This document shows positions 44,011 through 53,615 of a stretch of DNA of 64,000 nt, piece by piece (positions within the stretch are counted from its first letter, which is position 1; every line of letters begins with the position of its first letter). The stretch is from JAKVBK01 sp022447275. GTDB lineage: Bacteria > Pseudomonadota > Alphaproteobacteria > Rhodobacterales > Rhodobacteraceae. The notes under the pieces are model-generated. The model was not told the origin of the DNA, ran no database searches, and worked only from the letters and a program-made list of their open reading frames with translations. Location of the stretch: positions 2,728,001 to 2,792,000 of the forward strand of contig CP138932.1 of the NCBI GenBank assembly GCA_047125605.1, read 5' to 3'. The translations under genes and the position numbers were made by a program.

Positions 44011-44992
44011 CCAATCCGCGCGCAGCGCCTTGATCCAAGCCTTTATCGCGCGCTGTGGCTGGGCAAACAGCCGGATCGCCCCTTTGGCAGGCGACGCCTC
44101 AAACCGCCGTTACCTGCGTCTGAAACGGGCCGACGGCACAGGTTGCGTGCTGATGGATGCACCACCCGAAAAGGATACGGGCATGGGGGCGTTCATCACC
44201 CTCACGGAGCATCTGCGCCAAGTGGGCCTCCGCCCCCCGGCACTCATTGCGGCGGACACCATCAGCGGCCTGTTGCTTTTAGAAGATCTTGGGGATGCGC
44301 TGTTTGGCCGGCTGCTCGCAGCGCAACCAGAGCTGGAAGAAGACCGCTACGCCGATGCTACCGATGTGCTGGTTGCCCTGCACCGCACCCCGCCACCCAA
44401 GTCTCTGCAGCGTTTCACACCCCAGGTGATGGCAGAGCTCACGTCTCTGATCAGCGCATGGTACGCCCCCCAAAGCCGCGCTGGCGCCGCGCTGCAAGAC
44501 AGTTTGCGCACCACGCTAGAGGGTCTTGCACCCATGCAGGACGTGCTGATCATGCGGGATTACCACGCGGACAACCTGATCTGGTTGGGCGGTCATGGGC
44601 CCGATGCGGTGGGGCTGCTGGATTATCAGGATGCGGTTGCGGGCCACCCCGCCTATGATCTTGTATCTCTGCTCAAGGATGCACGCCGCGATGTCAGCCC
44701 GGCGGTGGAGGACGCAATGGTGACGCGCTTTCTGAAGGCAACAGGCCATGATCCCGCAGAGTTCCGCCGGGCCTATGCCGCCCTCGGGGCCCAGCGCAAT
44801 TTGCGGATCCTCGGCGTGTTTGCCCGGCTCAGCAAGCGCGATGGCAAGCATGGCTATCTGCCGCTGATGCCCCGCGTTTGGGATCACCTGCAGGCGTGTC
44901 TTGCCCATCCTGATCTGTCCACTTTACGCAAAGCGGCAGAGGGCCTGCCCGCACCGACACCAGATTACATCGCCCGGCTGGAGGCAGGATGA
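44003..44992 (+). CDS. amgK: Cell-wall sugar kinase AmgK-like (aminoglycoside phosphotransferase fold)
   Basis: 329 residues from the ATG at 44003, with AGGAGG seven bases upstream. The APH-fold kinase core shows the catalytic loop MRDYHADNLIWL (Asp, Asn) and the metal-binding LLDYQDA. With a murU-type gene directly downstream, this is most likely the anomeric N-acetylmuramate/N-acetylglucosamine kinase of the peptidoglycan-recycling bypass that feeds UDP-MurNAc synthesis and affects fosfomycin sensitivity. The assignment depends partly on that neighbour. Confidence 0.85.
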   Translation: MRDQSARSALIQAFIARCGWANSRIAPLAGDASNRRYLRLKRADGTGCVLMDAPPEKDTGMGAFITLTEHLRQVGLRPPALIAADTISGLLLLEDLGDALFGRLLAAQPELEEDRYADATDVLVALHRTPPPKSLQRFTPQVMAELTSLISAWYAPQSRAGAALQDSLRTTLEGLAPMQDVLIMRDYHADNLIWLGGHGPDAVGLLDYQDAVAGHPAYDLVSLLKDARRDVSPAVEDAMVTRFLKATGHDPAEFRRAYAALGAQRNLRILGVFARLSKRDGKHGYLPLMPRVWDHLQACLAHPDLSTLRKAAEGLPAPTPDYIARLEAG

Positions 44993-45693
44993 GCACCACT
45001 CCCCTTCCCTTGATGCTATTTGCTGCTGGCTTTGGCACCCGCATGGGCGCGCTCACCAAGGACCGCCCCAAACCCCTCGTTCACTTGGCGGGACAGCCCC
45101 TGATCGATCACGCCCTTGCCCTTTCCGGGCCGCGGGGCACACGCCGCATCGTGGCCAATGCCCATTACCGGGCAGAGATGATCCAAGACCATCTCGCGAA
45201 CCGGCCCGACATAACGGTGCTGCATGAATATCCAGAGGTTCTGGAAACCGCAGGCGGGCTGCGCAATGCCTTGCCGAGCCTCGGCCCCGGGCCTGTGATC
45301 ACACTGAACTCAGACGCTGTTTGGGCAGGGCCAAATCCGCTCAGCGCCCTTGAGGCAGCGTTCCAACCCGCGCAGATGGATGCGCTTTTGCTCTTGGTGC
45401 AGCCCACCAACGCCCTTGGCCATGCCGGGGCCGGAGATTTCACGATGGCCAGCGATGGGCGGCTGACACGCGGGCCCGGCCACATCTACACGGGGGCGCA
45501 GGTGATTGATCCCGCTATACTGGAAGGCCTGCCTGAAGGCCCCGTCTCGCTGAATGCGGCTTGGGATATTGCCTTGCAGCGCAAGCGTCTGTTCGGGCTG
45601 ATCTATCAGGGCCGCTGGGTTGATGTGGGCCAGCCCACCTCGATTGCCCTTGCGGAGGATCTCTTGCGCACCGCGGGGGCCGCCAGTGACTAA
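44989..45693 (+). CDS. murU: N-acetylmuramate-1-phosphate uridylyltransferase MurU-like
   Basis: 234 residues, nucleotidyltransferase fold. The N-terminal signature FAAGFGTRMGALTKDRPKPL binds the nucleotide, followed by ETAGGLRNALP, ITLNSDAVWAG with the metal-binding Asp, and the C-terminal GRWVDVGQP. In the recycling bypass it converts MurNAc-1-phosphate plus UTP to UDP-MurNAc. Its start overlaps amgK by four bases, and its end overlaps addB by eight. Confidence 0.88.
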   Translation: MSTTPLPLMLFAAGFGTRMGALTKDRPKPLVHLAGQPLIDHALALSGPRGTRRIVANAHYRAEMIQDHLANRPDITVLHEYPEVLETAGGLRNALPSLGPGPVITLNSDAVWAGPNPLSALEAAFQPAQMDALLLLVQPTNALGHAGAGDFTMASDGRLTRGPGHIYTGAQVIDPAILEGLPEGPVSLNAAWDIALQRKRLFGLIYQGRWVDVGQPTSIALAEDLLRTAGAASD

Positions 45694-48600
45694 GCTGTTT
45701 TCCGATACGGGCCCGCGGATTTTCGGCCTGCCCGCCGGGGTAGATTTTCCAGAGCAATTGATTGCCGGACTGGATCAGAGGCTCAGCGGCCAGCCCAAAG
45801 CCGCAATCGCCCGCGTGACAGTTTTCGTCAACACCCAACGCATGGAGCGGCGCCTAACCGCGCTGTACCAACAACGCAGCCCGTGCCTGATGCCCCGGAT
45901 CAAGACGCTACAGCAGATCCCCCACCTGCCACAGGCGGCCGGGTTGCGTCCGGTCACGCCGCCGCTTCAGATCCGATTGGAGCTGACCGAGGCTCTGTCG
46001 CAATTGCTGCAACGCGCCCCGGATCTTGCCCCCCGCGCCGCTCTGCCGGATCTGGCCGAAACCCTGACCGCGCTGATGGACGAGATGGCCGGTGAAGGCG
46101 TGGATCCTGCGGCGTTGGACAGCCTCGATATGGGCGCCCATGCCGAGCATTGGCAACGGTCGCGTTTGCTGTTGCAAGCCATGGCGGATTACGCTCACAG
46201 GCCCGATCAACTGCCCGGTGCCGAGGCGCTGTTGCGGGCCGCAGTAATGGCTGTCCAGCAAGGGTGGCAAGCCTCCCCGCCCGGTGATCCTGTGCTTGTG
46301 GCCGGCTCCACGGCCTCGCGCGGGGCAACGCGTCTGTTCATGGAAGCTGTCGCCGCCTTGCCGCAAGGCGGCCTTGTGCTGCCCGGCTTTGACTTCGATC
46401 AGCCCGAGCACGTATGGCAAAGCCTCGACGCCAGCCCCCACGGCCCCGTGCCCGAGGATCACCCGCAAGCCCGTTTCCGGGGTTTGCTGCGCAGCCTAAA
46501 CCTTGCGCCGGATGACGTACGACATTGGACAGATGCCCCCCCTGCGGCCCCGGAGCGCAACAGGTTGGTGTCACTGGCGCTGCGGCCCGCCCCGGTTACA
46601 GACCAATGGTTGTCCGACGGGCCCGCATTGCGGCCGCAATTGGCCCGCGCCACCGAAGGGCTGAGCCTGATCGAAGCCCCCACCCCGCGCGACGAAGCAG
46701 AGGCCATCGCCATGGCCATGCGGTCAGCGGTTGCGGCGGGCAAAACGGTGGCGCTGATCTCGCCCGACCGGGGATTGACCCGCCAAGTGAGCACAGCCCT
46801 CGATCGCTGGCGCATCCGGCCAGACGATTCTGCAGGCTTGCCCCTCAACCAATCCGCACCGGGCCGACTCCTCCGGGAGGTCGCCGCCCTTGAACAGGAG
46901 CGCCCGGCGCTCGCCCGGGTCCTGGGCCTGCTGAAAAACCCGCTTGTCTGCACCGCAAGCCCACGGATATCGCGCGGGCAGCACTTGCTGTGGGTGCGCG
47001 ATGTGGAACGGCGCCTGCGCAGAGATGGCTATAGCCAACCCACCGGCGCGCAACTGGCCAAATGGGCGCGCTCAGAACCGCTCCGGCAGGTCTGGCTTGA
47101 CTGGCTCGAAGACATTGTTCTGTCCGGCCCCCGGTCCGAGGCCAGCGCAGCTGTTGCGGTGACGCAGCGCTTGGCCCATCACAGGGCTCGGGCCGAGGGG
47201 CTCTGCGCAGGGCCCGAAGGCACAGGAAGCGGGGCGCTTTGGGAAGAACAGGCCGGGGTCGACGCGCTTGCGCTGATCACAGAACTCACCGAGGCCGCCC
47301 CCCACGGCTGTGCCCTGAGCGCTGCCGATTACGGACGGCTTGTCACCAGCCTGATGTCCGGGCGCGAGGTGCGCCGCAGCATTGACAGCCATCCGGGCGT
47401 GATCATTCTCGGCACGTTGGAGGCCCGGGTGCAGAGCGCCGATATCGTCGTTCTGGGCGGACTCAACGAACAGGGCTGGCCCGAACAACCCGGCCCCGAT
47501 CCCTGGCTCAATCGCAAAATGCGTGCGGCGTTGGGCCTGCTGTCCCCAGAGCGGCGGGTTGGCCTGTCGGCCCATGATTTCCAGCAAGCCGTTGCGGGCA
47601 CATCGGTAATCCTGACGCGTGCAAAACGGGGGGATGAGGCTGAAACCGTGCCGTCACGCTGGCTCAACCGGCTGACAAACCTGCTGGGCGGGCTGGGCGA
47701 GGATGGCGCACGGGCTTTGGCAGACATGCGCGCACGCGGCCAACGCTGGCTAGGCCTGGCGGCACAGCTTGGCGATCTGGAAGTGGCAGCGATGGATGCG
47801 CCGGAACGGGCTGGCCTGACGCGGGCGGCACGCCCTGCCCCACGCCCTCCGACAGAGCAGCGCCCAACCGCAATCGCCGTCACGCAGGTGGAGCGGCTCA
47901 TCCGCAACCCCTACGAAACATATGCCCGCAAGATCCTGCGCCTGCATCCGCTCGATCCGCTTGTGCCCGTAGCCGATGCGCGTGTGCGCGGCATGCTGCT
48001 GCATGATGCGATGGCTGCCGTTATCCGCGATGGCACCCCCTTTCCAGACGGCCCTGCCGGGATCGATGCCCTGTCGCAGGCCATGGAAGAGGCCCTTGAG
48101 AACCAACAGATCGATCCGGCCTTGGGCCAATTGTGGTTGGCCCAGTTCCGCGTGGCACTGCCCAGTTTCTCGGGACGAGAACAGGCGCGGGCCCAAAGCG
48201 GCACCCCGCAAGTGGTGGAGCAACGCATTTCATGGCGGCCACCGGACTGCCCGATCACCCTCACCGCCCAGCCCGACCGGATCGACAGACTTTCCGACGG
48301 CACATTCGCAATCTTCGACTATAAGACAACGCAGCCCAGCCGGGCTCAGGTGGTGAAATTCACCAAGCAACTGCCCCTGCAAGCCGCCATGCTGGAGGGC
48401 GGGGCCTTCGAAAGCATCATCGGGCCCGGCCCCGCCACGGTCAGCACCATGGGCTATATCGGCCTTGGCAGCAGCCGCACGGACACGGACATCGCACGGT
48501 ATGATAAGGAAGATGACCTCGTCGCAGATACATGGACGGGCTTTCTGGCGCTGATGGCGCTCTATGACCAGCGCAGCCAAGGCTATCAGGCCCGCCAAGC

Positions 48601-48697
48601 GATGGAGAAAACAACCGACAGTTCCGACTATGATCACCTGTCCCGCTACGGGGAGTGGACCGAGTCCGATCCGTTTGACCCGGAGGATGTGGGATGA
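45686..48697 (+). CDS. addB: Double-strand break repair protein AddB
   Basis: 1003 residues from GTG at 45686 (overlapping the murU stop as GTGACTAA), the size of alphaproteobacterial AddB. The N-terminal two thirds are helicase-like without a clear Walker A. The conserved part GVIILGTLEARVQSADIVVLGGLNEQGWP marks the family. The C-terminal RecB-type nuclease has PDRIDRLSDGTFAIFDYKTT with the catalytic Asp, Asp and Lys. With AddA it resects double-strand breaks and loads RecA. It overlaps addA by four bases. Confidence 0.93.
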   Translation: MTKLFSDTGPRIFGLPAGVDFPEQLIAGLDQRLSGQPKAAIARVTVFVNTQRMERRLTALYQQRSPCLMPRIKTLQQIPHLPQAAGLRPVTPPLQIRLELTEALSQLLQRAPDLAPRAALPDLAETLTALMDEMAGEGVDPAALDSLDMGAHAEHWQRSRLLLQAMADYAHRPDQLPGAEALLRAAVMAVQQGWQASPPGDPVLVAGSTASRGATRLFMEAVAALPQGGLVLPGFDFDQPEHVWQSLDASPHGPVPEDHPQARFRGLLRSLNLAPDDVRHWTDAPPAAPERNRLVSLALRPAPVTDQWLSDGPALRPQLARATEGLSLIEAPTPRDEAEAIAMAMRSAVAAGKTVALISPDRGLTRQVSTALDRWRIRPDDSAGLPLNQSAPGRLLREVAALEQERPALARVLGLLKNPLVCTASPRISRGQHLLWVRDVERRLRRDGYSQPTGAQLAKWARSEPLRQVWLDWLEDIVLSGPRSEASAAVAVTQRLAHHRARAEGLCAGPEGTGSGALWEEQAGVDALALITELTEAAPHGCALSAADYGRLVTSLMSGREVRRSIDSHPGVIILGTLEARVQSADIVVLGGLNEQGWPEQPGPDPWLNRKMRAALGLLSPERRVGLSAHDFQQAVAGTSVILTRAKRGDEAETVPSRWLNRLTNLLGGLGEDGARALADMRARGQRWLGLAAQLGDLEVAAMDAPERAGLTRAARPAPRPPTEQRPTAIAVTQVERLIRNPYETYARKILRLHPLDPLVPVADARVRGMLLHDAMAAVIRDGTPFPDGPAGIDALSQAMEEALENQQIDPALGQLWLAQFRVALPSFSGREQARAQSGTPQVVEQRISWRPPDCPITLTAQPDRIDRLSDGTFAIFDYKTTQPSRAQVVKFTKQLPLQAAMLEGGAFESIIGPGPATVSTMGYIGLGSSRTDTDIARYDKEDDLVADTWTGFLALMALYDQRSQGYQARQAMEKTTDSSDYDHLSRYGEWTESDPFDPEDVG

Positions 48698-51600
48698 GCG
48701 AACCCGCACCCATGCGCGATGAGGCCAGCGCCCGCCAAGTGCGCGCCGCCCGGCCCGACGTTTCAACCTGGCTGTCGGCCAATGCGGGCGCAGGCAAGAC
48801 CCGTGTGCTGACAGACAGGGTGGCGCGCCTGCTGCTGCAGGGCACCGATCCGCAATCCATCCTGTGCCTGACCTACACCAAGGCCGCTGCGGCAGAGATG
48901 CAAAATCGCCTGTTCGACCGGCTCGGGGAATGGGCCATGCTGCCCGATGACGCCCTGCGCCAGGCCCTCGCCGACCTGGGCGTTCCAGACACCGGGCTGG
49001 GCGCCATCCTGCCCCGGGCCCGGCGCCTGTTTGCCGCCGCCATCGAAACCCCGGGCGGGCTGCGCATCCAGACCATCCATGCCTTCTGCGCAGGTCTGCT
49101 GCGCCGTTTCCCCGTGGAGGCAGGCGTTACCCCAGCCTTCCGCGAGCTGGATGACCGGGGGGCGGACGCGCTGCTGCGGGATGTGCTCAATGAAACCGCC
49201 CGGCAGGACAGCGCCCTGTTTGCCGCCTGCGCCACCCATGTCACCAGCCTTGATATGCTGGGCCTGTGCGCAGCGATCTCTCGGGAGCGCAAGGCCATGG
49301 CGCAGGCCCCCAGCCGGGCAGAGCTGGCCGTGCGCATCGGAACGGTGGCCGATGTGCATGCGGGCTCTGCGAACGAACACCTCATGACGGTGGGGCTGGA
49401 TACGCAACTGCAGCAGATGGCCGATGCACTGGCCGGCGCGCAGAAAGTCACGGATATCAAACTGGGGGCAAAGCTTGCCTCAGCGGCCGCCGCCGCCCCC
49501 GATCAGCAGCTGGAAATGCTTCTGGATGTGGCCCTGACCAAGACCGGGACACGCCGCAGGAGCCCGATCACCCAAGGCGGCAAAGCCTGTCTTGGCCCCC
49601 TTCTGGCGGCATTTGAAGCGCTCCTCGACCGCGCCGAAGAAGCCAGTGCCCTGCGCAAAGGGTACCGTGCCATGGAGCGCATGGTGACCTTGCACGCTTT
49701 CGCAGCCGCATTCCTGAAACGCCTTGATGCCGCAAAGCGGGCGCGCGGCGTACTCGACTTCGACGATCTGATCGAACACACACACCGGCTTTTGCACAGC
49801 CCGGGCATCGCGGAATGGGTGCTCTACAAGCTGGATGGCGGGATCTCTCACGTGCTGGTCGACGAAGCGCAGGACACCGCGCCCCGCCAGTGGGAAATCA
49901 TCGCCAAGCTCACCGAAGATTTCACCTCCGGTGACCCCGATCCCGATAGTCCCACGCGCACCCTTTTCGTGGTCGGGGATTTCAAACAGTCAATCTATTC
50001 CTTCCAGGGGGCTGACCCGACACGCTTCAAGGAAATGCGCGCGCATTTCGAGGCCGCGCACACCCATGTTGGGCGCAGCCTGCACAGCGGTGTGATGGAG
50101 CATTCTTTCCGCTCTGCTGCACCCATCCTGCAAGCGGTAGACGCGGTGTTTAATACCGAAGGCACAGCCCAGGCGATCGGCGGCCCGCCCCGTCATGCGG
50201 CTTTCTGGGAAGACCTGCCCGGACGGGTCGACCTCTGGCCTGCGCTTGAGACGGAAAAGTCAGCCGCAACGCAGCCCTGGTTTGCGCCGATCGACGCCGT
50301 CAGCCACGAATCGGCACGCTTTGTGCTGGCCCGCCAGATCGCAGACGAAGTGCACCGCATGATTGCCGAAGAGATGCTGCCCCTGCGCACCAAGGACGGT
50401 TCGATCGGGGCGCGGCCCATCCACGCGGGCGATTTCCTGATCCTGGTGCAAGGCCGCCAGAACGGCCTGTTCGATGCCATCATCAATGCCTGCAAGGCCC
50501 GGGGCATCGCCGTGGCCGGGGCAGACAGGCTCAAGCTGGAGGGGGAGTTGGCAGTTCAGGATGTTCTGGGAACGCTCAAGTTTCTCGATACGCCAGAGGA
50601 TGATCTCTCTCTTGCGGCGATCCTGCGCAGCCCGCTGTTTGGCTGGTCTGCAGATGCGGTGCACAGGCTGGCACAGGGGCGCGGCGAGTCTCTGCCGCTC
50701 TGGGCGGCGCTGCGCGACGGCCATCCCGACAGCCAAGTGGTGTCCGTGCTGCGCGATTTGCTGGGATCGGCGGATTTTTTGCGCCCGTTTGATCTGATTG
50801 ACCGTCTGCTGGTGCGGCACAAGGGGCGCGCACGCCTCATGGCCCGTCTGGGCCCGGAGGCAGAGGATGGGCTGGATGCGTTACGGGCCCAGGCCCTGAG
50901 CTTTGAGCAGGAAGAAGCTGCCAGCCTGACAGCGTTCCTCGCCTGGATGGAAACCGGCAATGCAGAGATCAAACGCCAGGCAGAAGGCGCCGGGACGGCC
51001 TTGCGCGTCATGACGGTGCATGGCGCAAAAGGGCTCGAAGCGCCCATTGTGATCCTGCCCGATACCATCCGCAGCGCGGCCAAGTCGGTCCGATCAGAGC
51101 TGCTGCCCAATGGCGCGGGCCTGCCACTCTGGAAAGATCAGAAGGGGCAGATGACGGCAGATATGGAGGCAGCCCTCAGCGCTGCACAGGAAGCCGTTTG
51201 GGCCGAAGAGCTGCGCCTTCTTTATGTCGCCATGACCCGGGCTGAGAATTGGCTGATCCTGTGCGGGGCGGGCAAACCAATGAAAGAAAAGAAGTGCTGG
51301 CTGCCCCATGTGGAGGAGGCTTTGCAGCAGTTGCCCGTGGACCGTCTTGAAACGCCTGCCGGGCAAGGGATGCGGCTGGGTGGGACGGGCTGGCCGGTGG
51401 GGCCAACTTCCGGATCTGACTCTGAGCCTGCCGAAAGCGCGACAGGGCATCCATCGGACGGGCCCGTTCTGCCGCCCCATGCGTTGGATCCGGTTGTTCC
51501 GCCCGCGCGCCCCCCTGCCCCCAAAGCACCCTCTGATCTGGGCGGCGCCAAAGCCTTGCCGGGCGATGGGCTTGACAGTGAGGCAGCGATGCGGCGCGGA

Positions 51601-52095
51601 TCCGCCCTGCACCACCTGCTAGAGCTGCTGCCAGAGATCGATCCGTCGCTGCGCGCAAAGCAGGCCCCGGCCCTGCTGGCCAGTTTCGACGCGGAGCTGG
51701 CGCCCAGCCTTGTTGCGGAGCTGACAGCAGAGGCGCTGGCAGTTCTTGATGCGCCGGGCCTGTCCCATCTCTTTGAGCCCGGCACGCTGGCGGAGGTGCC
51801 CTTTGCGGCAACCCTGCCCGAGATCGGGCCGGTTCACGGCATTATTGACAGGCTTGTGATGGGCGAAGACACCGTGCTTGCGGTGGATTACAAATCAAAC
51901 GCTCAGGTGCCTGGCGACCCCGGCGCAGTGCCCGAAGGGCTTCTGCGCCAGATGGGGGCCTATGGCGCAGCCCTTTCGGCCATCTACCCTGATCACACCA
52001 TCGCGCTTGCAATCCTGTGGACGAAAACCGCCACAGTGATGTCAATTCCGCGCAACCTTGCAGATGAAGCGCTGTCGCGGGCCAGCTTGCCTTGA
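48694..52095 (+). CDS. addA: Double-strand break repair helicase-nuclease AddA
   Basis: 1133 residues, UvrD/Rep-type superfamily 1 helicase with a C-terminal nuclease. Walker A is SANAGAGKTRVLTDR (about 28-42), motif Ia is LTYTKAAAAEM, motif II is VLVDEAQDTAP, motif III is VVGDFKQSIYSFQGAD, and the later motifs are VMTVHGAKGLEAPIV and RLLYVAMTRAEN. The nuclease has GIIDRLVMGEDTVLAVDYKSN near 1050. It partners AddB. The linker around 900-960 is Pro-rich. It ends the tsaE-addA operon; trxA follows after ~100 bases. Confidence 0.95.
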   Translation: MSEPAPMRDEASARQVRAARPDVSTWLSANAGAGKTRVLTDRVARLLLQGTDPQSILCLTYTKAAAAEMQNRLFDRLGEWAMLPDDALRQALADLGVPDTGLGAILPRARRLFAAAIETPGGLRIQTIHAFCAGLLRRFPVEAGVTPAFRELDDRGADALLRDVLNETARQDSALFAACATHVTSLDMLGLCAAISRERKAMAQAPSRAELAVRIGTVADVHAGSANEHLMTVGLDTQLQQMADALAGAQKVTDIKLGAKLASAAAAAPDQQLEMLLDVALTKTGTRRRSPITQGGKACLGPLLAAFEALLDRAEEASALRKGYRAMERMVTLHAFAAAFLKRLDAAKRARGVLDFDDLIEHTHRLLHSPGIAEWVLYKLDGGISHVLVDEAQDTAPRQWEIIAKLTEDFTSGDPDPDSPTRTLFVVGDFKQSIYSFQGADPTRFKEMRAHFEAAHTHVGRSLHSGVMEHSFRSAAPILQAVDAVFNTEGTAQAIGGPPRHAAFWEDLPGRVDLWPALETEKSAATQPWFAPIDAVSHESARFVLARQIADEVHRMIAEEMLPLRTKDGSIGARPIHAGDFLILVQGRQNGLFDAIINACKARGIAVAGADRLKLEGELAVQDVLGTLKFLDTPEDDLSLAAILRSPLFGWSADAVHRLAQGRGESLPLWAALRDGHPDSQVVSVLRDLLGSADFLRPFDLIDRLLVRHKGRARLMARLGPEAEDGLDALRAQALSFEQEEAASLTAFLAWMETGNAEIKRQAEGAGTALRVMTVHGAKGLEAPIVILPDTIRSAAKSVRSELLPNGAGLPLWKDQKGQMTADMEAALSAAQEAVWAEELRLLYVAMTRAENWLILCGAGKPMKEKKCWLPHVEEALQQLPVDRLETPAGQGMRLGGTGWPVGPTSGSDSEPAESATGHPSDGPVLPPHALDPVVPPARPPAPKAPSDLGGAKALPGDGLDSEAAMRRGSALHHLLELLPEIDPSLRAKQAPALLASFDAELAPSLVAELTAEALAVLDAPGLSHLFEPGTLAEVPFAATLPEIGPVHGIIDRLVMGEDTVLAVDYKSNAQVPGDPGAVPEGLLRQMGAYGAALSAIYPDHTIALAILWTKTATVMSIPRNLADEALSRASLP

Positions 52096-52197
52096 CCCGG
52101 GCGGGCCGCGTTCATAGGTTCTGCCCCTGACAGACGCGCACCCCGCGCGCCCGCACATCCGCGCCCGATCCGGCGCACCCGAACTTAGGAGACGCCC

Positions 52198-52518
52198 ATG
52201 GCGACTGTTGCTGCCACTGACGCAAACTTCGAAGCAGAAGTTCTGAAGTCTGAAATTCCCGTTGTCGTCGATTTCTGGGCCGAATGGTGCGGCCCCTGCA
52301 AGCAGATCGGCCCCGCGCTGGAAGAGCTGTCCGACGAGATGGCCGGCCAGGTGAAGATCGTGAAGGTCAACGTTGACGAAAACATGGATACAGCCGCTTC
52401 GCTACATGTGCGCGGCATCCCGGCTCTGTTCCTGTTCAAGGACGGCCAAGCCGTTTCCAACAAGACCGGCGCCGCCCCAAAGGCCGCGCTGAAAAGCTGG
52501 ATCGAAAGCGCGATCTAA
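52198..52518 (+). CDS. trxA: Thioredoxin 1
   Basis: 106 residues with active site WAEWCGPCKQIGP (Cys31, Cys34), conserved Asp in VVDFWAEW, and cis-Pro in RGIPALFLF. It is a cytosolic protein disulfide reductant, reduced by thioredoxin reductase. A GGAGACGCC leader precedes the ATG. A strong terminator follows. Confidence 0.97.
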   Translation: MATVAATDANFEAEVLKSEIPVVVDFWAEWCGPCKQIGPALEELSDEMAGQVKIVKVNVDENMDTAASLHVRGIPALFLFKDGQAVSNKTGAAPKAALKSWIESAI

Positions 52519-52566
52519 GCCACAGCTTTGGACGTAGGCCTTCGGGCCAGCCAGATGGCAAAGAAA

Positions 52567-52594
52567 GGACGCTGCCCTTGCAGCGTCCTTTTTT
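52567..52594. terminator. Rho-independent terminator shared by trxA and the opposing gene
   Basis: GGACGCTGC (52567-52575), loop CCTT, GCAGCGTCC (52580-52588), then six T. The stem is perfect (9 bp). On the opposite strand it is followed by TTTCTTTG, and the facing gene's stop codon lies in the T-run, so it can serve both directions. Confidence 0.92.
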
Positions 52595-53534
52595 ATATCG
52601 GGTCATGGGGCAGTTCCCATCCCCGCCGCCGCAGGATGGCCAGCACGCGTTTAATAGCCTGAGGGTTTTCCGGGTTCACGCAATTGTCCCGTAAAAACCA
52701 CGCCAGATATTGCTCAAAAGGGGGTGGATCGAGGGCCATCTCCGCGATCTGCTCGAATGCGCCATCAAGCCCAACCGCATGCGGTTTCGCGCATATATGA
52801 TGAAAATCTACCTTCTCAAACAGCATGGCGGGCTTTCCCCAGAAAAACCCCTCAAAGGCGGCGCCTGAATGCTGGGTGACGATGTAGTGGCATCCCGGAA
52901 TCCAGCGCGTCGCAGGGCCATCCTCGATACGAATATTGGGATGTGCGCGGCACAGCTCTGACAGAGCTGCCAGCTGCACCGCATTGTGGTTGGAATTGGG
53001 ATGCAGGCTGACCACCACATCACGGCCTTCCGCCCGCTGCGCCGTGGCGCGCAGCATGTCGATCGGGCTGCAAAAGCGCGTGTCCAGATCGTCCAGCAAT
53101 CCCCCTTGCAAAGGAACGTAGATATAGCCTTCGTCACTTGGTGCAGGCAGGTCTGATCCAAACCTTATCTGCTTGGTATCCATGACAAATTTGCGTGCCT
53201 GATCGGGATTAAGCCCAGCGGGATCAAACCGGCGTTTGGCAACTTCAAACGCATGCCGACGGCTGCTTTTCTCAATGCGCTGAAACCGCGGAAGATAGGC
53301 GGGCCGCAGCACCAGAACATTCTTGTTCCAGGGTTCCACAAACCGGCCCAGCGCATATTCATGCCGCGCCTTGGCGGCGCTGATCTGGAGGCTGCCCTTG
53401 TCATAGACCTGAAACTGCAACTGATTGGCGCGCGCAATCCGCCCCAGAATGTCAGCGATCGGGCTTATCCCTTGCTTTGCGCGCAGATACCCACCTTCAT
53501 TGGTATAAAAGGCAAGGACGTCGGGTCGGGGCAT
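52593..53534 (-). CDS. Capsule-polysaccharide/CDP-glycerol-transferase-like protein
   Basis: 313 residues from the ATG at 53534 (GGAG six bases upstream). The C-terminal half follows the pattern of capsule biosynthesis proteins with a GT-B-like fold: VVVSLHPNSNHN, NIRIEDGPATRWI, HYIVTQHSGAAFEGFFWGKPAMLFE. There is no signal peptide or membrane helix. It lacks the full length of KpsC or KpsS, and no other capsule genes are near. It is best described as a probable glycan-processing enzyme of unknown substrate. It is divergent from hslV and convergent with trxA. Confidence 0.5.
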   Translation of the reverse strand: MPRPDVLAFYTNEGGYLRAKQGISPIADILGRIARANQLQFQVYDKGSLQISAAKARHEYALGRFVEPWNKNVLVLRPAYLPRFQRIEKSSRRHAFEVAKRRFDPAGLNPDQARKFVMDTKQIRFGSDLPAPSDEGYIYVPLQGGLLDDLDTRFCSPIDMLRATAQRAEGRDVVVSLHPNSNHNAVQLAALSELCRAHPNIRIEDGPATRWIPGCHYIVTQHSGAAFEGFFWGKPAMLFEKVDFHHICAKPHAVGLDGAFEQIAEMALDPPPFEQYLAWFLRDNCVNPENPQAIKRVLAILRRRGWELPHDPI

Positions 53535-53561
53535 GAAATCTCCAGATCCTTCAGAGTCACC

Positions 53562-53590
53562 CTTGTGACGGATAGACCCCTTCTCCATAT
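53562..53590 (+). promoter_or_regulatory. Sigma-32 (RpoH)-like heat-shock promoter of hslV
   Basis: CTTGTGA (53562-53568), 14-base spacer, CTCCATAT (53583-53590). It matches the CTTGAAA / CCCCATnT consensus in five of seven and seven of eight defined positions, and lies 26 bases before the hslV start. HslVU is a classic heat-shock operon. Confidence 0.65.
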
Positions 53591-53615
53591 GAAAGAGACG
53601 GTGAAAGGAAGGCAA

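Noticed and set aside
53253..53615. N-terminal extension of hslV
   Set aside because: The extension is antisense to the capsule-type gene; the start at 53616 has a strong ribosome site and a normal prepeptide.
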